64,000 nt of DNA from JBHJGP01 sp050331695 (GTDB taxonomy: Bacteria; Pseudomonadota; Alphaproteobacteria; Geminicoccales; Geminicoccaceae). Below the pieces are notes generated by a model. That model saw only the letters and a program-made list of their open reading frames with translations, was not told where the DNA came from and did not search any database. Positions 8,111-17,620 of the stretch are shown piece after piece. The stretch spans positions 1-64,000 of the forward strand of contig JBHJGP010000026.1 of the NCBI GenBank assembly GCA_050331695.1, in the 5' to 3' direction. Position 1 is the stretch's first letter. Each line of letters begins with the position of its first letter. The position numbers and the translations under genes were made by a program.

Positions 8111-8715
8111 GCAATGGACAAAGACAGGGTCGCGGCGGTGGCGATCGCCGGGACGGCCGGGGTCGCGGTCGCGGCGGCGACGATCGGGGCGGTGATGAGC
8201 TCGTCGACAAGCTCGTTGGCATCAACCGTGTCGCCAAGGTCGTCTAGGGTGGCCGCCGGTTCGGTTTTTCGGCCCTGGGCGTGGTCGGTGACGGCAAGGG
8301 CCGGGTCGGCTTTGGCACGGGCAAGGCCCGGGAGGTGCCGGAGGCGGTCCGCAAGGCGACCGAACAGGCGAAACGGACGATGATCCGGGTACCGTTGATG
8401 CAGGGCCGCACGCTGCATCACGACATTGTCGGCCATTTCGGCGCGGGGCGCGTGGTCCTCAGGACGGCACCACCGGGAACCGGGGTGATTGCCGGCGGAC
8501 CGATGCGCGCGGTCTTCGAGGCCTTGGGCGTGCAGGACGTGGTGGCGAAATCGATCGGCACGTCCAACCCGCACAACATGGTCAAGGCGACCTTCGATGC
8601 GCTCACCAACGTCATGTCGCCCAAGGCGATCGCCAGCAAGCGCGGCAAGAAGGTGGCGGACATCACCCGCAGGCGTGAGGGTGGCGGCGCCGAAGCGGCA
8701 CCGGCGGCGGTTTAA
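8107..8715 (+). pseudogene. rpsE: 30S ribosomal protein S5, interrupted by an in-frame TAG
   Basis: Translation from ATG 8107 gives an arginine/glycine-rich N-terminus and then ELVDKLVGINRVAKVV, followed by TAG at 8245-8247. The same frame continues GGRRFGFSALGVVGDGKGRVGFG to the normal end at 8715. The family has lysine at the TAG position (VKGGR), so one change, AAG to TAG, explains it. Everything else is intact (202 codons before the final stop). Known biology: this loop is where spectinomycin-resistance changes in S5 map, and S5 is essential for decoding and assembly. The first in-frame restart, GTG 8281, would lose the loop and the start of the RNA-binding domain. Base-call error, a true nonsense allele with a second copy, or suppression are all possible. 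Confidence 0.9.
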
Positions 8716-8718
8716 GCC

Positions 8719-8922
8719 ATGGCGGACAAAGTGCTCGAAATCACCCAGATCGGCAGCCCTATCGGCCGGCCCGGCTATCAGCGGCAGGTGCTGATCAGCC
8801 TCGGCCTCAACAAGATCGGGCGAAGAAAGGTTTGGAAGGACTGCCCCGAAGTGCGGGGGCGAATCGCCAAGGTTCACCACCTGGTCAAGGTTTCAGAAGC
8901 CGCGGCGAGCGAGAAAGCTTAG
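8719..8922 (+). CDS. rpmD: 50S ribosomal protein L30
   Basis: 67 residues, slightly longer than the usual 60 because of an alanine-rich tail. The core ITQIGSPIGRPGYQRQVLISLGLNKIGRR is typical. It starts 3 bases after rpsE, ends in TAG and is followed 4 bases later by rplO. Intact, so the rpsE lesion does not mark wholesale decay of the operon. Confidence 0.96.
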   Translation: MADKVLEITQIGSPIGRPGYQRQVLISLGLNKIGRRKVWKDCPEVRGRIAKVHHLVKVSEAAASEKA

Positions 8923-8926
8923 ATCG

Positions 8927-9451
8927 ATGAAATTGAACGAACTCACCGACAAGCCCGGCGCGCGCAAGGTCGCGAAACGGGTCGGACGGGGCATCGGCTC
9001 CGGCAAGGGCAAGACCTGCGGCAAAGGTCACAAGGGTCAGAAATCGAGGAGTGGCGGCGGTAACGTCATCTTCGAAGGCGGTCAGATGCCGATCTATCGG
9101 CGTCTGCCGAAACGCGGCTTCAACAATCACAAATTCAAGACCGAATATCAGCTTCTGAACCTGGATCGGTTGCAGGCCGCTGCCGATGCCGGCAAATTCG
9201 AAAAGAACGCGACGCTGGATGCGGCGGCGCTGGTGGCAGCAGGTCTCGTCCGGCAGGCCGGCGAGCCGATCAAGCTGCTTGCGCGGGGCGACCTCAGGGC
9301 CAAACTAACGCTTCAGGTCGACAAGGCTTCACCGAAGGCGGTGGAGGCTGTCAATGCAGCCGGCGGCAGCGTTCAATTGAACGAACCGACAGCGGAAGCC
9401 GAGGCGGCCACCGAAACGCAGAGCGAGACGGGCGAGGGCGCCCCGGAGTAA
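8927..9451 (+). CDS. rplO: 50S ribosomal protein L15
   Basis: 174 residues. The glycine-rich N-terminal block VGRGIGSGKGKTCGKGHKGQ and GGQMPIYRRLPKRGF are diagnostic. The acidic glutamate/alanine/threonine tail after about residue 150 is lineage-specific. L15 is a late-assembly 50S protein. secY starts 4 bases downstream, as in most bacteria. Confidence 0.96.
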   Translation: MKLNELTDKPGARKVAKRVGRGIGSGKGKTCGKGHKGQKSRSGGGNVIFEGGQMPIYRRLPKRGFNNHKFKTEYQLLNLDRLQAAADAGKFEKNATLDAAALVAAGLVRQAGEPIKLLARGDLRAKLTLQVDKASPKAVEAVNAAGGSVQLNEPTAEAEAATETQSETGEGAPE

Positions 9452-9455
9452 ACAT

Positions 9456-10784
9456 ATGGCTTCGGTCGCAGAACAGTTCGCTGCGAACATCAATTGGCAG
9501 GCTTTCAGCAGGGCGACCGAACTCAAGCAGCGCATCCTGTTCGCGCTGGGTGCGCTGATCGTTTACCGGCTCGGCACCTATATTCCGTTGCCCGGCGTCG
9601 ATCCGCAGATCATGGCCGAGATCTTTGCCCAGCAGGCCGGCGGCATCATGGGCATGTTCAACATGTTCGCCGGCGGTGCTCTGGAGCGGATGTCGATCTT
9701 TGCGCTCGGCATCCTGCCCTATATTTCGGCCTCGATCATCATGCAGCTGATGACCGCGGTCTCGCCGACCATCGAGCAGCTCAAGAAAGAGGGCGAAACC
9801 GGCCGCAAGCAGATCAATCAGTACACCCGCTATCTGACGGTCGTGCTCGCGGCGTTCCAGGCCTACGGGCTTTCGGTCGGGCTGGAAGCGATGACCGGCC
9901 AGTCCGGTAGCGCCGTGATCGATCCGGGGTGGTTCTTTCGGGCGACGACGGTGATCACCATCGTCGGCGGCACCTTGTTCTTGATGTGGCTGGGCGAGCA
10001 GATCACCGCCCGCGGTATCGGTAACGGCATCTCGCTGATCATCTTCACCGGCATCATCGCGCAATTGCCGAGCGCGCTTGCCAGCACCCTGGAACTGGGT
10101 CGGACCGGGGCGATCTCGCCCTTGTTCATCGCCTTTCTCCTGGTGATGTCAGTCTTGGTCATCGGCTTTATCGTCTTCATGGAGCGGGCCCAGCGGCGAG
10201 TGCCAGTCCAGTATCCCAAGCAGCAGCGCGGCAACCGGATGTTCGGCGGCGAGAGCTCCCATCTGCCGCTGAAGCTCAACAGCGCGGGCGTGATCCCGCC
10301 GATCTTCGCCAGCTCGCTGCTCTTGCTGCCGGCGACGATGGCTTCGTTCAGCGGCGGCCAAGGGCCGGAATGGCTCAATCTCGTGAGCGCCTGGCTGGGC
10401 CGCGGCGCGCCCTTGTTCTTGTTGATCTATGTCGGTTTGATCGTGTTCTTCGCCTTCTTCTACACCTCGATCGTGTTCAATCCGCAGGAGACGGCCGAGA
10501 ATTTGAAGAAGCACGGCGGCTTTATTCCGGGCTACCGGCCCGGTCAGCGGACGGCTGAGTATCTTGATTATCTGCTCACCCGCCTGACCTGTGTCGGTGC
10601 CGCCTATCTGGCCGCGGTCTGTATCATGCCGGAGATCCTGATCTCCCAATACGCTGTGCCGTTCTATTTTGGCGGCACCAGCCTCCTGATCGTGGTTTCC
10701 GTGACGATGGACACGGTCGCCCAGGTCCAATCCCACCTGTTCGCGCACCAGTATGAAGGGCTCATCAAGAAAGCCCGGCTCTAG
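9456..10784 (+). CDS. secY: Preprotein translocase channel subunit SecY
   Basis: 442 residues with about ten hydrophobic segments. Recognisable landmarks are RLGTYIPLPGVDPQ in the first transmembrane/plug region, LGILPYISASIIMQL, and the cytoplasmic loop GFIPGYRPGQRTAEYLDYLLTRLT near the C-terminus. SecY forms the inner-membrane protein-conducting channel with SecE and SecG. It ends in TAG; a strong GGGGAGG follows immediately and serves adk. Confidence 0.97.
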   Translation: MASVAEQFAANINWQAFSRATELKQRILFALGALIVYRLGTYIPLPGVDPQIMAEIFAQQAGGIMGMFNMFAGGALERMSIFALGILPYISASIIMQLMTAVSPTIEQLKKEGETGRKQINQYTRYLTVVLAAFQAYGLSVGLEAMTGQSGSAVIDPGWFFRATTVITIVGGTLFLMWLGEQITARGIGNGISLIIFTGIIAQLPSALASTLELGRTGAISPLFIAFLLVMSVLVIGFIVFMERAQRRVPVQYPKQQRGNRMFGGESSHLPLKLNSAGVIPPIFASSLLLLPATMASFSGGQGPEWLNLVSAWLGRGAPLFLLIYVGLIVFFAFFYTSIVFNPQETAENLKKHGGFIPGYRPGQRTAEYLDYLLTRLTCVGAAYLAAVCIMPEILISQYAVPFYFGGTSLLIVVSVTMDTVAQVQSHLFAHQYEGLIKKARL

Positions 10785-10796
10785 GGGAGGCGTTGA

Positions 10797-11372
10797 GTTA
10801 ATATCGTTTTGTTCGGGCCGCCCGGAGCCGGAATAGGGACTCAGGCCGAGGTGCTGAGGGACCGCTACGGTATTGCGCACTTGTCAACCGGCGACATGTT
10901 GCGGGCGGCGGTCGCGGCGGACACGGATTTGGGCCGGGAGGCCAAGGTGATCATGGACCGGGGCGACTTGGTGCCCGACGACGTGATCTGCGGCGTGGTC
11001 GCCGAGCGCATCGACCAGCCCGACTGTGCCAATGGTTTCATCCTGGACGGATTTCCCCGGACTTTGGGGCATGCCGAGCACCTCGATCAGATGCTCAAGG
11101 AGAAGGGCAAGCAGGTCGACCGGGTGGTCCAAATCAAGGTGCCCGACGGCGTGCTCGTTGACCGGATCAAAAAGCGCATTGCCGAGACGGGCGGCAGTCG
11201 CAGCGACGACAGTGTCGAAACCCTGACCAATCGTCTCGCCGTCTATCACGAGCAGACCGCGCCCGTGCTGCCCTACTATGCGTCGAAGGGGGTTTTGATG
11301 GAAATCGACGGCCAGGCCTCGATCGACGAGGTCAGCAAGTCTATATTCGCTAACTTGGAGCAAGCCAGCTAG
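10797..11372 (+). pseudogene. adk: Adenylate kinase with lost start codon and altered P-loop
   Basis: The frame reads (GTT)-N-I-V-L-F-GPPGAGIGTQAEVL and continues through HLSTGDMLRAAV, RGDLVPDDV and GFILDGFPRT to a short-LID C-terminus of the alphaproteobacterial type (about 191 residues). Two things are wrong. At the expected start, 6 bases after GGGGAGG, the codon is GTT rather than ATG/GTG; TGA precedes it, and the first legal in-frame start, TTG 10809, would delete the first beta strand. The P-loop lysine, catalytically essential in adenylate kinases, is isoleucine (ATA 10833-10835, expected AAA/AAG). The NMP-binding and DGFPRT residues are intact. Either it is a dead copy or the sequence has errors; Adk is normally essential. 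Confidence 0.85.
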
Positions 11373-11379
11373 CCGGCGT

Positions 11380-11407
11380 TGACAGCCTATCGTCCGTCTC
11401 TATACTT
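11380..11407 (+). promoter_or_regulatory. Sigma70-type promoter of the alpha operon
   Basis: TTGACA at 11380-11385 and TATACT at 11402-11407 are separated by 16 bases, close to the housekeeping consensus. The promoter starts 8 bases after the adk stop and lies about 120 bases before rpsM, so it would drive rpsM-rpsK-rpoA-rplQ independently of the upstream ribosomal transcript. Confidence 0.75.
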
Positions 11408-11417
11408 CGCCCGCTTG

Positions 11418-11437
11418 AGTGGAGAAGCCTCCGCTCC
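11418..11437 (+). promoter_or_regulatory. Leader hairpin upstream of rpsM
   Basis: GAGTGGAG (11418-11425) pairs with CTCCGCTC (11430-11437) through 8 pairs, including one G-U, around a 4-base AAGC loop. It would sit at the very 5' end of the transcript from the promoter just upstream. No T-run follows, so it is not a classical terminator. It may stabilise the mRNA or take part in feedback control; that is inference. Confidence 0.5.
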
Positions 11438-11528
11438 GCGTGTTGTCGGGCTGGCGATGTCAGTTGGCAGACGGGTTTCCAAGCGCGGTCGATTATCCGC
11501 GCTGCACGCGTTCAAAGGAGAACCATCG

Positions 11529-11903
11529 GTGGCGCGTATAGCCGGCGTTAACATCCCAACGGACAAGCCGGTCGGGATCGCTTTGACTTACATTTATGGT
11601 GTTGGTCAGACGACTTCGGCCAAGCTTTTGAACGAGATCGGCATTCCCTTCGAGCAGCGGGTCAACACGCTCTCGGATGCGGATGTGCTGAAGATTCGTG
11701 AGAAGATCGACCAGGACCACAAGGTCGAAGGTGATCTTCGTCGCGAGGTCGCCATGAATATCAAGCGGTTGATGGATCTCGGCTGCTACAAGGGCTTGCG
11801 CCATCGCAAGAACCTGCCGGTTCACGGCCAACGAACCCACACCAATGCGCGGACCCGTAAGGGACCGGCCAAGCCGATCGCCGGCAAGAAGAAAGCGAAG
11901 TAA
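11529..11903 (+). CDS. rpsM: 30S ribosomal protein S13
   Basis: 124 residues from GTG 11529 (ARIAGVNIPTDKPVGIALTYIYG after the start), chosen because AAAGGAG lies 8 bases upstream and the family begins M-ARIAGVNIP. The frame stays open farther upstream, but that stretch contains the promoter and leader and is not conserved. The C-terminal RGLRHRKNLPVHGQRTHTNARTRKGP is the tRNA-contacting tail. Confidence 0.96.
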   Translation: MARIAGVNIPTDKPVGIALTYIYGVGQTTSAKLLNEIGIPFEQRVNTLSDADVLKIREKIDQDHKVEGDLRREVAMNIKRLMDLGCYKGLRHRKNLPVHGQRTHTNARTRKGPAKPIAGKKKAK

Positions 11904-11911
11904 GAGTTTTC

Positions 11912-12304
11912 ATGGCTAAGGATACCGGCACCCGCGTTCGCCGCCGCGAGCGTAAGAACATCAGCTCCGGCGTGGCTCACGTCAGCGCGACGTTCAACAA
12001 CACCAAGATCATGATTACCGACGCCCAGGGCAATGCCATCGCCTGGTCGTCGGCCGGCGCCCAGGGCTTCAAGGGGGCGCGCAAATCGACCCCGTTCGCC
12101 GCCCAGGTCGCCGCCGAGGAGGCCGGCCGCAAGGCGCAGGATCACGGCATGAAAGTCTTGGAAGTCGAGATCAAGGGGCCCGGTTCTGGCCGAGAGTCGG
12201 CGCTTAGGGCCCTCCAAGCGATCGGCTTTCAGATCACCTCGATCAGGGACGTTACGCCGATCCCTCACAATGGCTGTCGCGCGCGCAAACGCCGCCGCGT
12301 CTAA
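11912..12304 (+). CDS. rpsK: 30S ribosomal protein S11
   Basis: 130 residues. GVAHVSATFNNTKIMITDAQGN, KGARKSTPFAAQVAAEEAG and the ending IRDVTPIPHNGCR-R-RRV are the S11 signatures. The protein lines the platform near the E-site mRNA. It sits between rpsM and rpoA; in this lineage no rpsD (S4) is inserted here. Confidence 0.97.
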   Translation: MAKDTGTRVRRRERKNISSGVAHVSATFNNTKIMITDAQGNAIAWSSAGAQGFKGARKSTPFAAQVAAEEAGRKAQDHGMKVLEVEIKGPGSGRESALRALQAIGFQITSIRDVTPIPHNGCRARKRRRV

Positions 12305-12358
12305 CTCCGAGCCGGCGCCCATGGGCGGTGCCGCCTCCCAACATCTGGGTTATCGCAC

Positions 12359-13390
12359 ATGCGAGACGGACACGTTCTGCAGAAGAATTGGCAGGAACTG
12401 ATCAAACCGCAAAAGCTCGACGTTGAGCCGGGACGCCGGCCCGATCGGCAAGCACGGATCGTTGTCGAGCCGCTTGAGCGGGGGTTCGGCGTCACGCTCG
12501 GCAATTCGTTGCGTCGGGTGCTCCTTTCCTCGCTTCAGGGCTCGGCGATCACGTCGGTTCAGATCGACAGCGTTCTCCACGAGTTCTCGAGCATTCCGGG
12601 CGTTCGCGAGGACGTCACAGACATCGTTCTCAATCTCAAGGCGCTGGCGCTGAAACTCCACAGCGACACCGCGAAGCGGATGTATCTCAAGGCCGAAGGG
12701 CCGGCAATCGTTACCGCCGGCATGATCGAGGCCGGCCATGACATCGAGATCATGGATCCGGACCACGTCATCTGTCATGTCGACGAAGGTGGCTCGATCA
12801 GCATGGAGCTGACGGTCTCCAACGGTAAGGGCTACGTCTCGGCGGCTCAACTCAAGGCGGAGGATGCACCGATCGGCCTTGTTGCCGTGGACGCCATCTA
12901 CAGCCCCGTGCGCCGGGTCGCCTACCGGGTCGAGAACGCCCGCGTCGGCCAGCAGACCGACTACGACAAGCTCATCCTTGAGGTCGAAACCGACGGCTCG
13001 GTGACGCCTGACGATGCTGTGGCGCTCGCCGCTCGGATCATTCAGGATCAGCTTCAGCTGTTCATCAATTTCGACGAGCCCAAGGCGGACATGGCCGCCG
13101 AGCGCAAGCCTGAGTTGCCCTTCAATCCGCATCTGTTGCGCAAGGTCGATGAGCTCGAGCTTTCCGTTCGGTCCGCGAACTGCCTCAAGAACGACAATAT
13201 CGTTTACATTGGGGATCTCGTTCAGAAGACCGAATCAGAGATGTTGCGGACACCCAACTTCGGCCGCAAATCCTTGAACGAGATCAAGGAAGTGCTGACC
13301 CAAATGGGTCTTCAGCTCGGTATGGAAGTGCCGGGATGGCCGCCCGAGAACATCGAGGAACTGGCCCGCAAGGTCGAAGATCCTTTTTGA
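12359..13390 (+). CDS. rpoA: RNA polymerase subunit alpha
   Basis: 343 residues. The N-terminal domain has PLERGFGVTLGNSLRRVLLSS (dimerisation), and the C-terminal domain has ELSVRSANCLKN and ELLRTPNFGRKSLNEIKEVL-like motifs that bind UP elements and activators. I used ATG 12359, which gives five extra residues before the family's usual M-x-QKNWQELIKP. At the usual start position the codon is GTT (12374), with CTG next. The Shine-Dalgarno is weak for every choice, so the exact start is open. Confidence 0.95.
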   Translation: MRDGHVLQKNWQELIKPQKLDVEPGRRPDRQARIVVEPLERGFGVTLGNSLRRVLLSSLQGSAITSVQIDSVLHEFSSIPGVREDVTDIVLNLKALALKLHSDTAKRMYLKAEGPAIVTAGMIEAGHDIEIMDPDHVICHVDEGGSISMELTVSNGKGYVSAAQLKAEDAPIGLVAVDAIYSPVRRVAYRVENARVGQQTDYDKLILEVETDGSVTPDDAVALAARIIQDQLQLFINFDEPKADMAAERKPELPFNPHLLRKVDELELSVRSANCLKNDNIVYIGDLVQKTESEMLRTPNFGRKSLNEIKEVLTQMGLQLGMEVPGWPPENIEELARKVEDPF

Positions 13391-13451
13391 TTGACGTGAA
13401 GACCGACCGGCCGTTGGTCAGACATGACGGCGGGTCGCGGGGAGAAGGACT

Positions 13452-13871
13452 ATGCGGCATCGCAAGCAGGGACGCAGGCTGAACCGTTCGAGTTCGCACA
13501 GAATAGCGATGTTCGCGAACATGGCGCAGTCGCTGGTGAAGCACGAGCAGATCAAGACGACCTTGCCGAAAGCCAAGGAGCTTCGGCCAATCGTCGAAAA
13601 ACTGATCACGCTCGGGAAACGGGGTGATTTGCACGCCCGGCGTTTGTTGATTGCGCGAACCCGGTGCGAGAAGCCCGCGGCCAAACTGATCGATGTTCTG
13701 GGCCCCCGCTACAAGGATCGTCCGGGCGGCTACATCAGGGTGCTTAAGGCGGGCTTTCGGTACGGTGACGCGGCGCCCATGGCCGTGATCGAACTGGTCG
13801 ATCGGGACGTTGATGCCAAAGGACAGGATTCCGGGCCCGTGGCGAGCGAAGACGAACAACTCGCAGCCTGA
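13452..13871 (+). CDS. rplQ: 50S ribosomal protein L17
   Basis: 139 residues, beginning MRHRKQGRRLNRSSSHRIAMFANMA and containing LVKHEQIKTTLPKAKELRPIVEKLITLGK. L17 lies near the tunnel exit. GGAGAAGG precedes the start. This is the last ribosomal gene of the run; the protease gene follows after 13 bases with no visible terminator, so read-through is likely. Confidence 0.97.
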   Translation: MRHRKQGRRLNRSSSHRIAMFANMAQSLVKHEQIKTTLPKAKELRPIVEKLITLGKRGDLHARRLLIARTRCEKPAAKLIDVLGPRYKDRPGGYIRVLKAGFRYGDAAPMAVIELVDRDVDAKGQDSGPVASEDEQLAA

Positions 13872-13884
13872 TGGAGATCGGAGG

Positions 13885-15308
<1,424 letters not shown>

Positions 15309-15312
<4 letters not shown>

Positions 15313-16637
15313 GCGATCTGTTCGCATCACTCCAACCCGACGCGCCATCCCCCCAGACCGGTAAGCCCAAGGACGCGCCCCTGGCGGAGCGTCTTCGTCC
15401 CGCCAGCCTTGACGACGTTGTCGGCCACCAACGGCTGCTTGCCGAGGACGGGCCGCTCGGGCGCATGGTTGCGGCCGGCCGCCTTCGCTCCCTGGTGCTT
15501 TGGGGACCTCCCGGCTGCGGCAAGACGACGCTCGCCCGATTGCTGGTGCAGGGTACGGGCGGACGATTGCTGGCGCTTTCGGCGGTAACCTCGGGCGTCC
15601 AGGATCTGCGCAAGACCTTCGACGCCGTTGACCGGTGGCACGGTGCCGGCGAGCGGCCGGTTCTGTTCATCGATGAGGTCCACCGCTTCAACCGCGCGCA
15701 ACAGGACCAGCTCCTGGCCCGGGTGGAAGACGGCACCGTCACGCTCATTGGCGCCACCACAGAAAACCCATCCTTCGCACTTAACGCGGCGCTCCTCTCG
15801 CGTCTCGAGGTGGTGGTTCTGAACGCGCTTGATCGGCACGCCCTTGGCCGTCTCTTAAGCCGGGCCGAGGAGGCGCTGGCGCGCGTTCTGCCATTGGAGC
15901 CCGACGCCCGCGACGATCTGTTGGGTTTGGCCGACGGTGACGGGCGGTCTCTTCTCAACATGATCGAGAGCCTCGCGGACTTGGCCTTGGATGAGACGCT
16001 GGACGTCCCGGCCATGCGCGCTCGCCTGGAGCGGAGGCGACCCCGCTATGACCGGGCCCAGGACGCGCACTTCAATCTGATCAGCGCGCTCCACAAATCG
16101 GTGCGCGCCTCGGATCCGGACGCGGCGCTTTACTGGCTCTGCCGGATGTTGGACGGGGGCGAGGATCCTCGCTACATCGCCAGACGATTGGTCCGCATGG
16201 CGTCGGAGGACATCGGCTTGGCGGATGGCCAAGCGCTCGTCGTGGCCCGGGCCGCGGCCGAAGCGTACGAACAGCTGGGCAGTCCGGAGGGAGAATTGGC
16301 CCTGGCCCAGGCAGCCGTCCATCTGGCGAGCGCCTCCAAGTCGAACGCCCTCTACGCGGCGTTCAAGGAGGCTTCGCGTGTGGCTCGGGACGCCGGCTCG
16401 CTGGTGCCGAGGGCCCACAGCCTGAACGCGCCGACAGCTCTCATGAAGGATCTGGGCTACAGCCAGGGCTACGCCTACGACCATGACGAGGAGGAAGGCT
16501 TTTCTGGTCAGGATCACTTCCCGGAGGGCTTGCCGCGCAAGACCTTCTATCGGCCGTTGGATCGGGGCGACGAACGGGCGATTGGCGATCGTCTGCGACT
16601 GTGGGCCGAGCGACGCGCCAAAAGCGGCCGGTCGTGA
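15309..16637 (+). CDS. rarA: Replication-associated recombination protein A (AAA ATPase)
   Basis: 442 residues, as expected for RarA/MgsA. It has PLAERLRPASLDDVVGHQRLL, Walker A GPPGCGKT at residues 66-73, Walker B VLFIDEVHRFN and sensor 1 LIGATTENPSF. The C-terminal half carries ISALHKSVRASDPDAALYWLCRML and PEGELALAQ, the tetramerisation/helical region. RarA acts at stalled replication forks. It overlaps the protease gene upstream and the pseudouridine synthase downstream by 4 bases each. Confidence 0.94.
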
Positions 16638-17620
16638 CGGCGATCAGGCATCTCGAGGTCAAGGAGGGGGAAGCGGGGATCCGGCTCGACCGGTGGCTTA
16701 AGCGCCGGTTTCCCAAGCTGACCCAGGGCCATCTGCAAAAACTTCTGCGCACCGGTCAGTTAAGGGTGGATGGCCGCCGGGCGGAGGCGTCGAGTCGGCT
16801 GGAAACCGGCCAAACCGTCCGGGTGCCGCCCCTGGCCACCGACCGGGACGACGGCGGCCGTTCCAAACCGCCGCCACCGCAGCGTCTCAGCGGCGCCGAT
16901 GTCGCCTTCATCAAATCCCTGGTGCTTACCGATGACGGCACTGTGGTGGCGCTCAACAAGCCGGCCGGTCTCGCCACCCAAGGGGGAAGCAAGACGGTGC
17001 GCCACGTCGACCGGCTCTTGCCCGCGCTCGATCTGGCCAGTGAGCGTTGCCGGCTGGTGCACAGGCTCGACCGGGACACAGCTGGGCTGTTGATCCTCGC
17101 CCGGGGCGCCGAAGCAGCCGCCCATCTGACCGAAGCCTTCCGCCATCAGCGGGTGGAGAAACTCTACTGGGCGATCGTTCGGGGGCGGGTCAAGGAACCC
17201 CGGGGCCTGATCAACATGGCCTTGGAGAAACAGGGCGGGGCGGGGCGCGAGCGGATGAAGGGCAGTGACGCCGGCAAGCCGGCCAAGACCCTGTTCCACG
17301 TGGTCGGTCATGCCGGACGGATCGCCACCTGGCTGGCGCTCCGGCCGCTTACCGGCCGGACCCATCAGCTTCGTGTCCACTGCGCCGCGATCGGTCACCC
17401 GATCCTGGGCGATATGAAGTATGGTGGAGACCGACCGCCGCTGAACGCACAGCCCGAAGGTCTGATGTTGTTCGCGCGGGAGGCGCGTCTTCCGCATCCC
17501 AAGGGGTTCTCCATGCATCTCGAGGCACCGCTGGCCGCGCACCTGAAGTCCTGTTTCGAGTGGCTGGGCTTCGAGGAAAGCGGCGGCCGCGAGCATGACC
17601 TTCAGGCGTTGGCGACATGA
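16634..17620 (+). CDS. RluC/RluD-family 23S rRNA pseudouridine synthase
   Basis: 328 residues from GTG 16634, which overlaps the rarA stop (GTGA). An S4-type RNA-binding domain (RLDRWLKRRFPKLTQGHLQKLLRTGQLRVDG) is followed by the catalytic domain with HRLDRDTAG; Asp146 is the predicted nucleophile. RTHQLRVHCAAIGHPILGD is the second conserved block. RluC modifies U955/U2504/U2580 and RluD U1911/1915/1917 in E. coli. The sequence looks RluC-like, but the target sites cannot be read from it. Confidence 0.9.
   Translation: MTAIRHLEVKEGEAGIRLDRWLKRRFPKLTQGHLQKLLRTGQLRVDGRRAEASSRLETGQTVRVPPLATDRDDGGRSKPPPPQRLSGADVAFIKSLVLTDDGTVVALNKPAGLATQGGSKTVRHVDRLLPALDLASERCRLVHRLDRDTAGLLILARGAEAAAHLTEAFRHQRVEKLYWAIVRGRVKEPRGLINMALEKQGGAGRERMKGSDAGKPAKTLFHVVGHAGRIATWLALRPLTGRTHQLRVHCAAIGHPILGDMKYGGDRPPLNAQPEGLMLFAREARLPHPKGFSMHLEAPLAAHLKSCFEWLGFEESGGREHDLQALAT

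Noticed and set aside
8107..8715. Amber codon reassigned to lysine or another amino acid genome-wide
   Set aside because: TAG ends rpmC, rpsN, rplF, rpmD, secY and adk at the normal family ends, so it clearly works as a stop.
8053..8880. Minus-strand frame spanning rplR, rpsE and rpmD
   Set aside because: Antisense of conserved ribosomal genes; no recognisable protein.
11373..11528. Longer S13 start within the adk-rpsM spacer
   Set aside because: The extra residues match no S13, and the segment holds the promoter and leader hairpin. GTG 11529 has a good Shine-Dalgarno.
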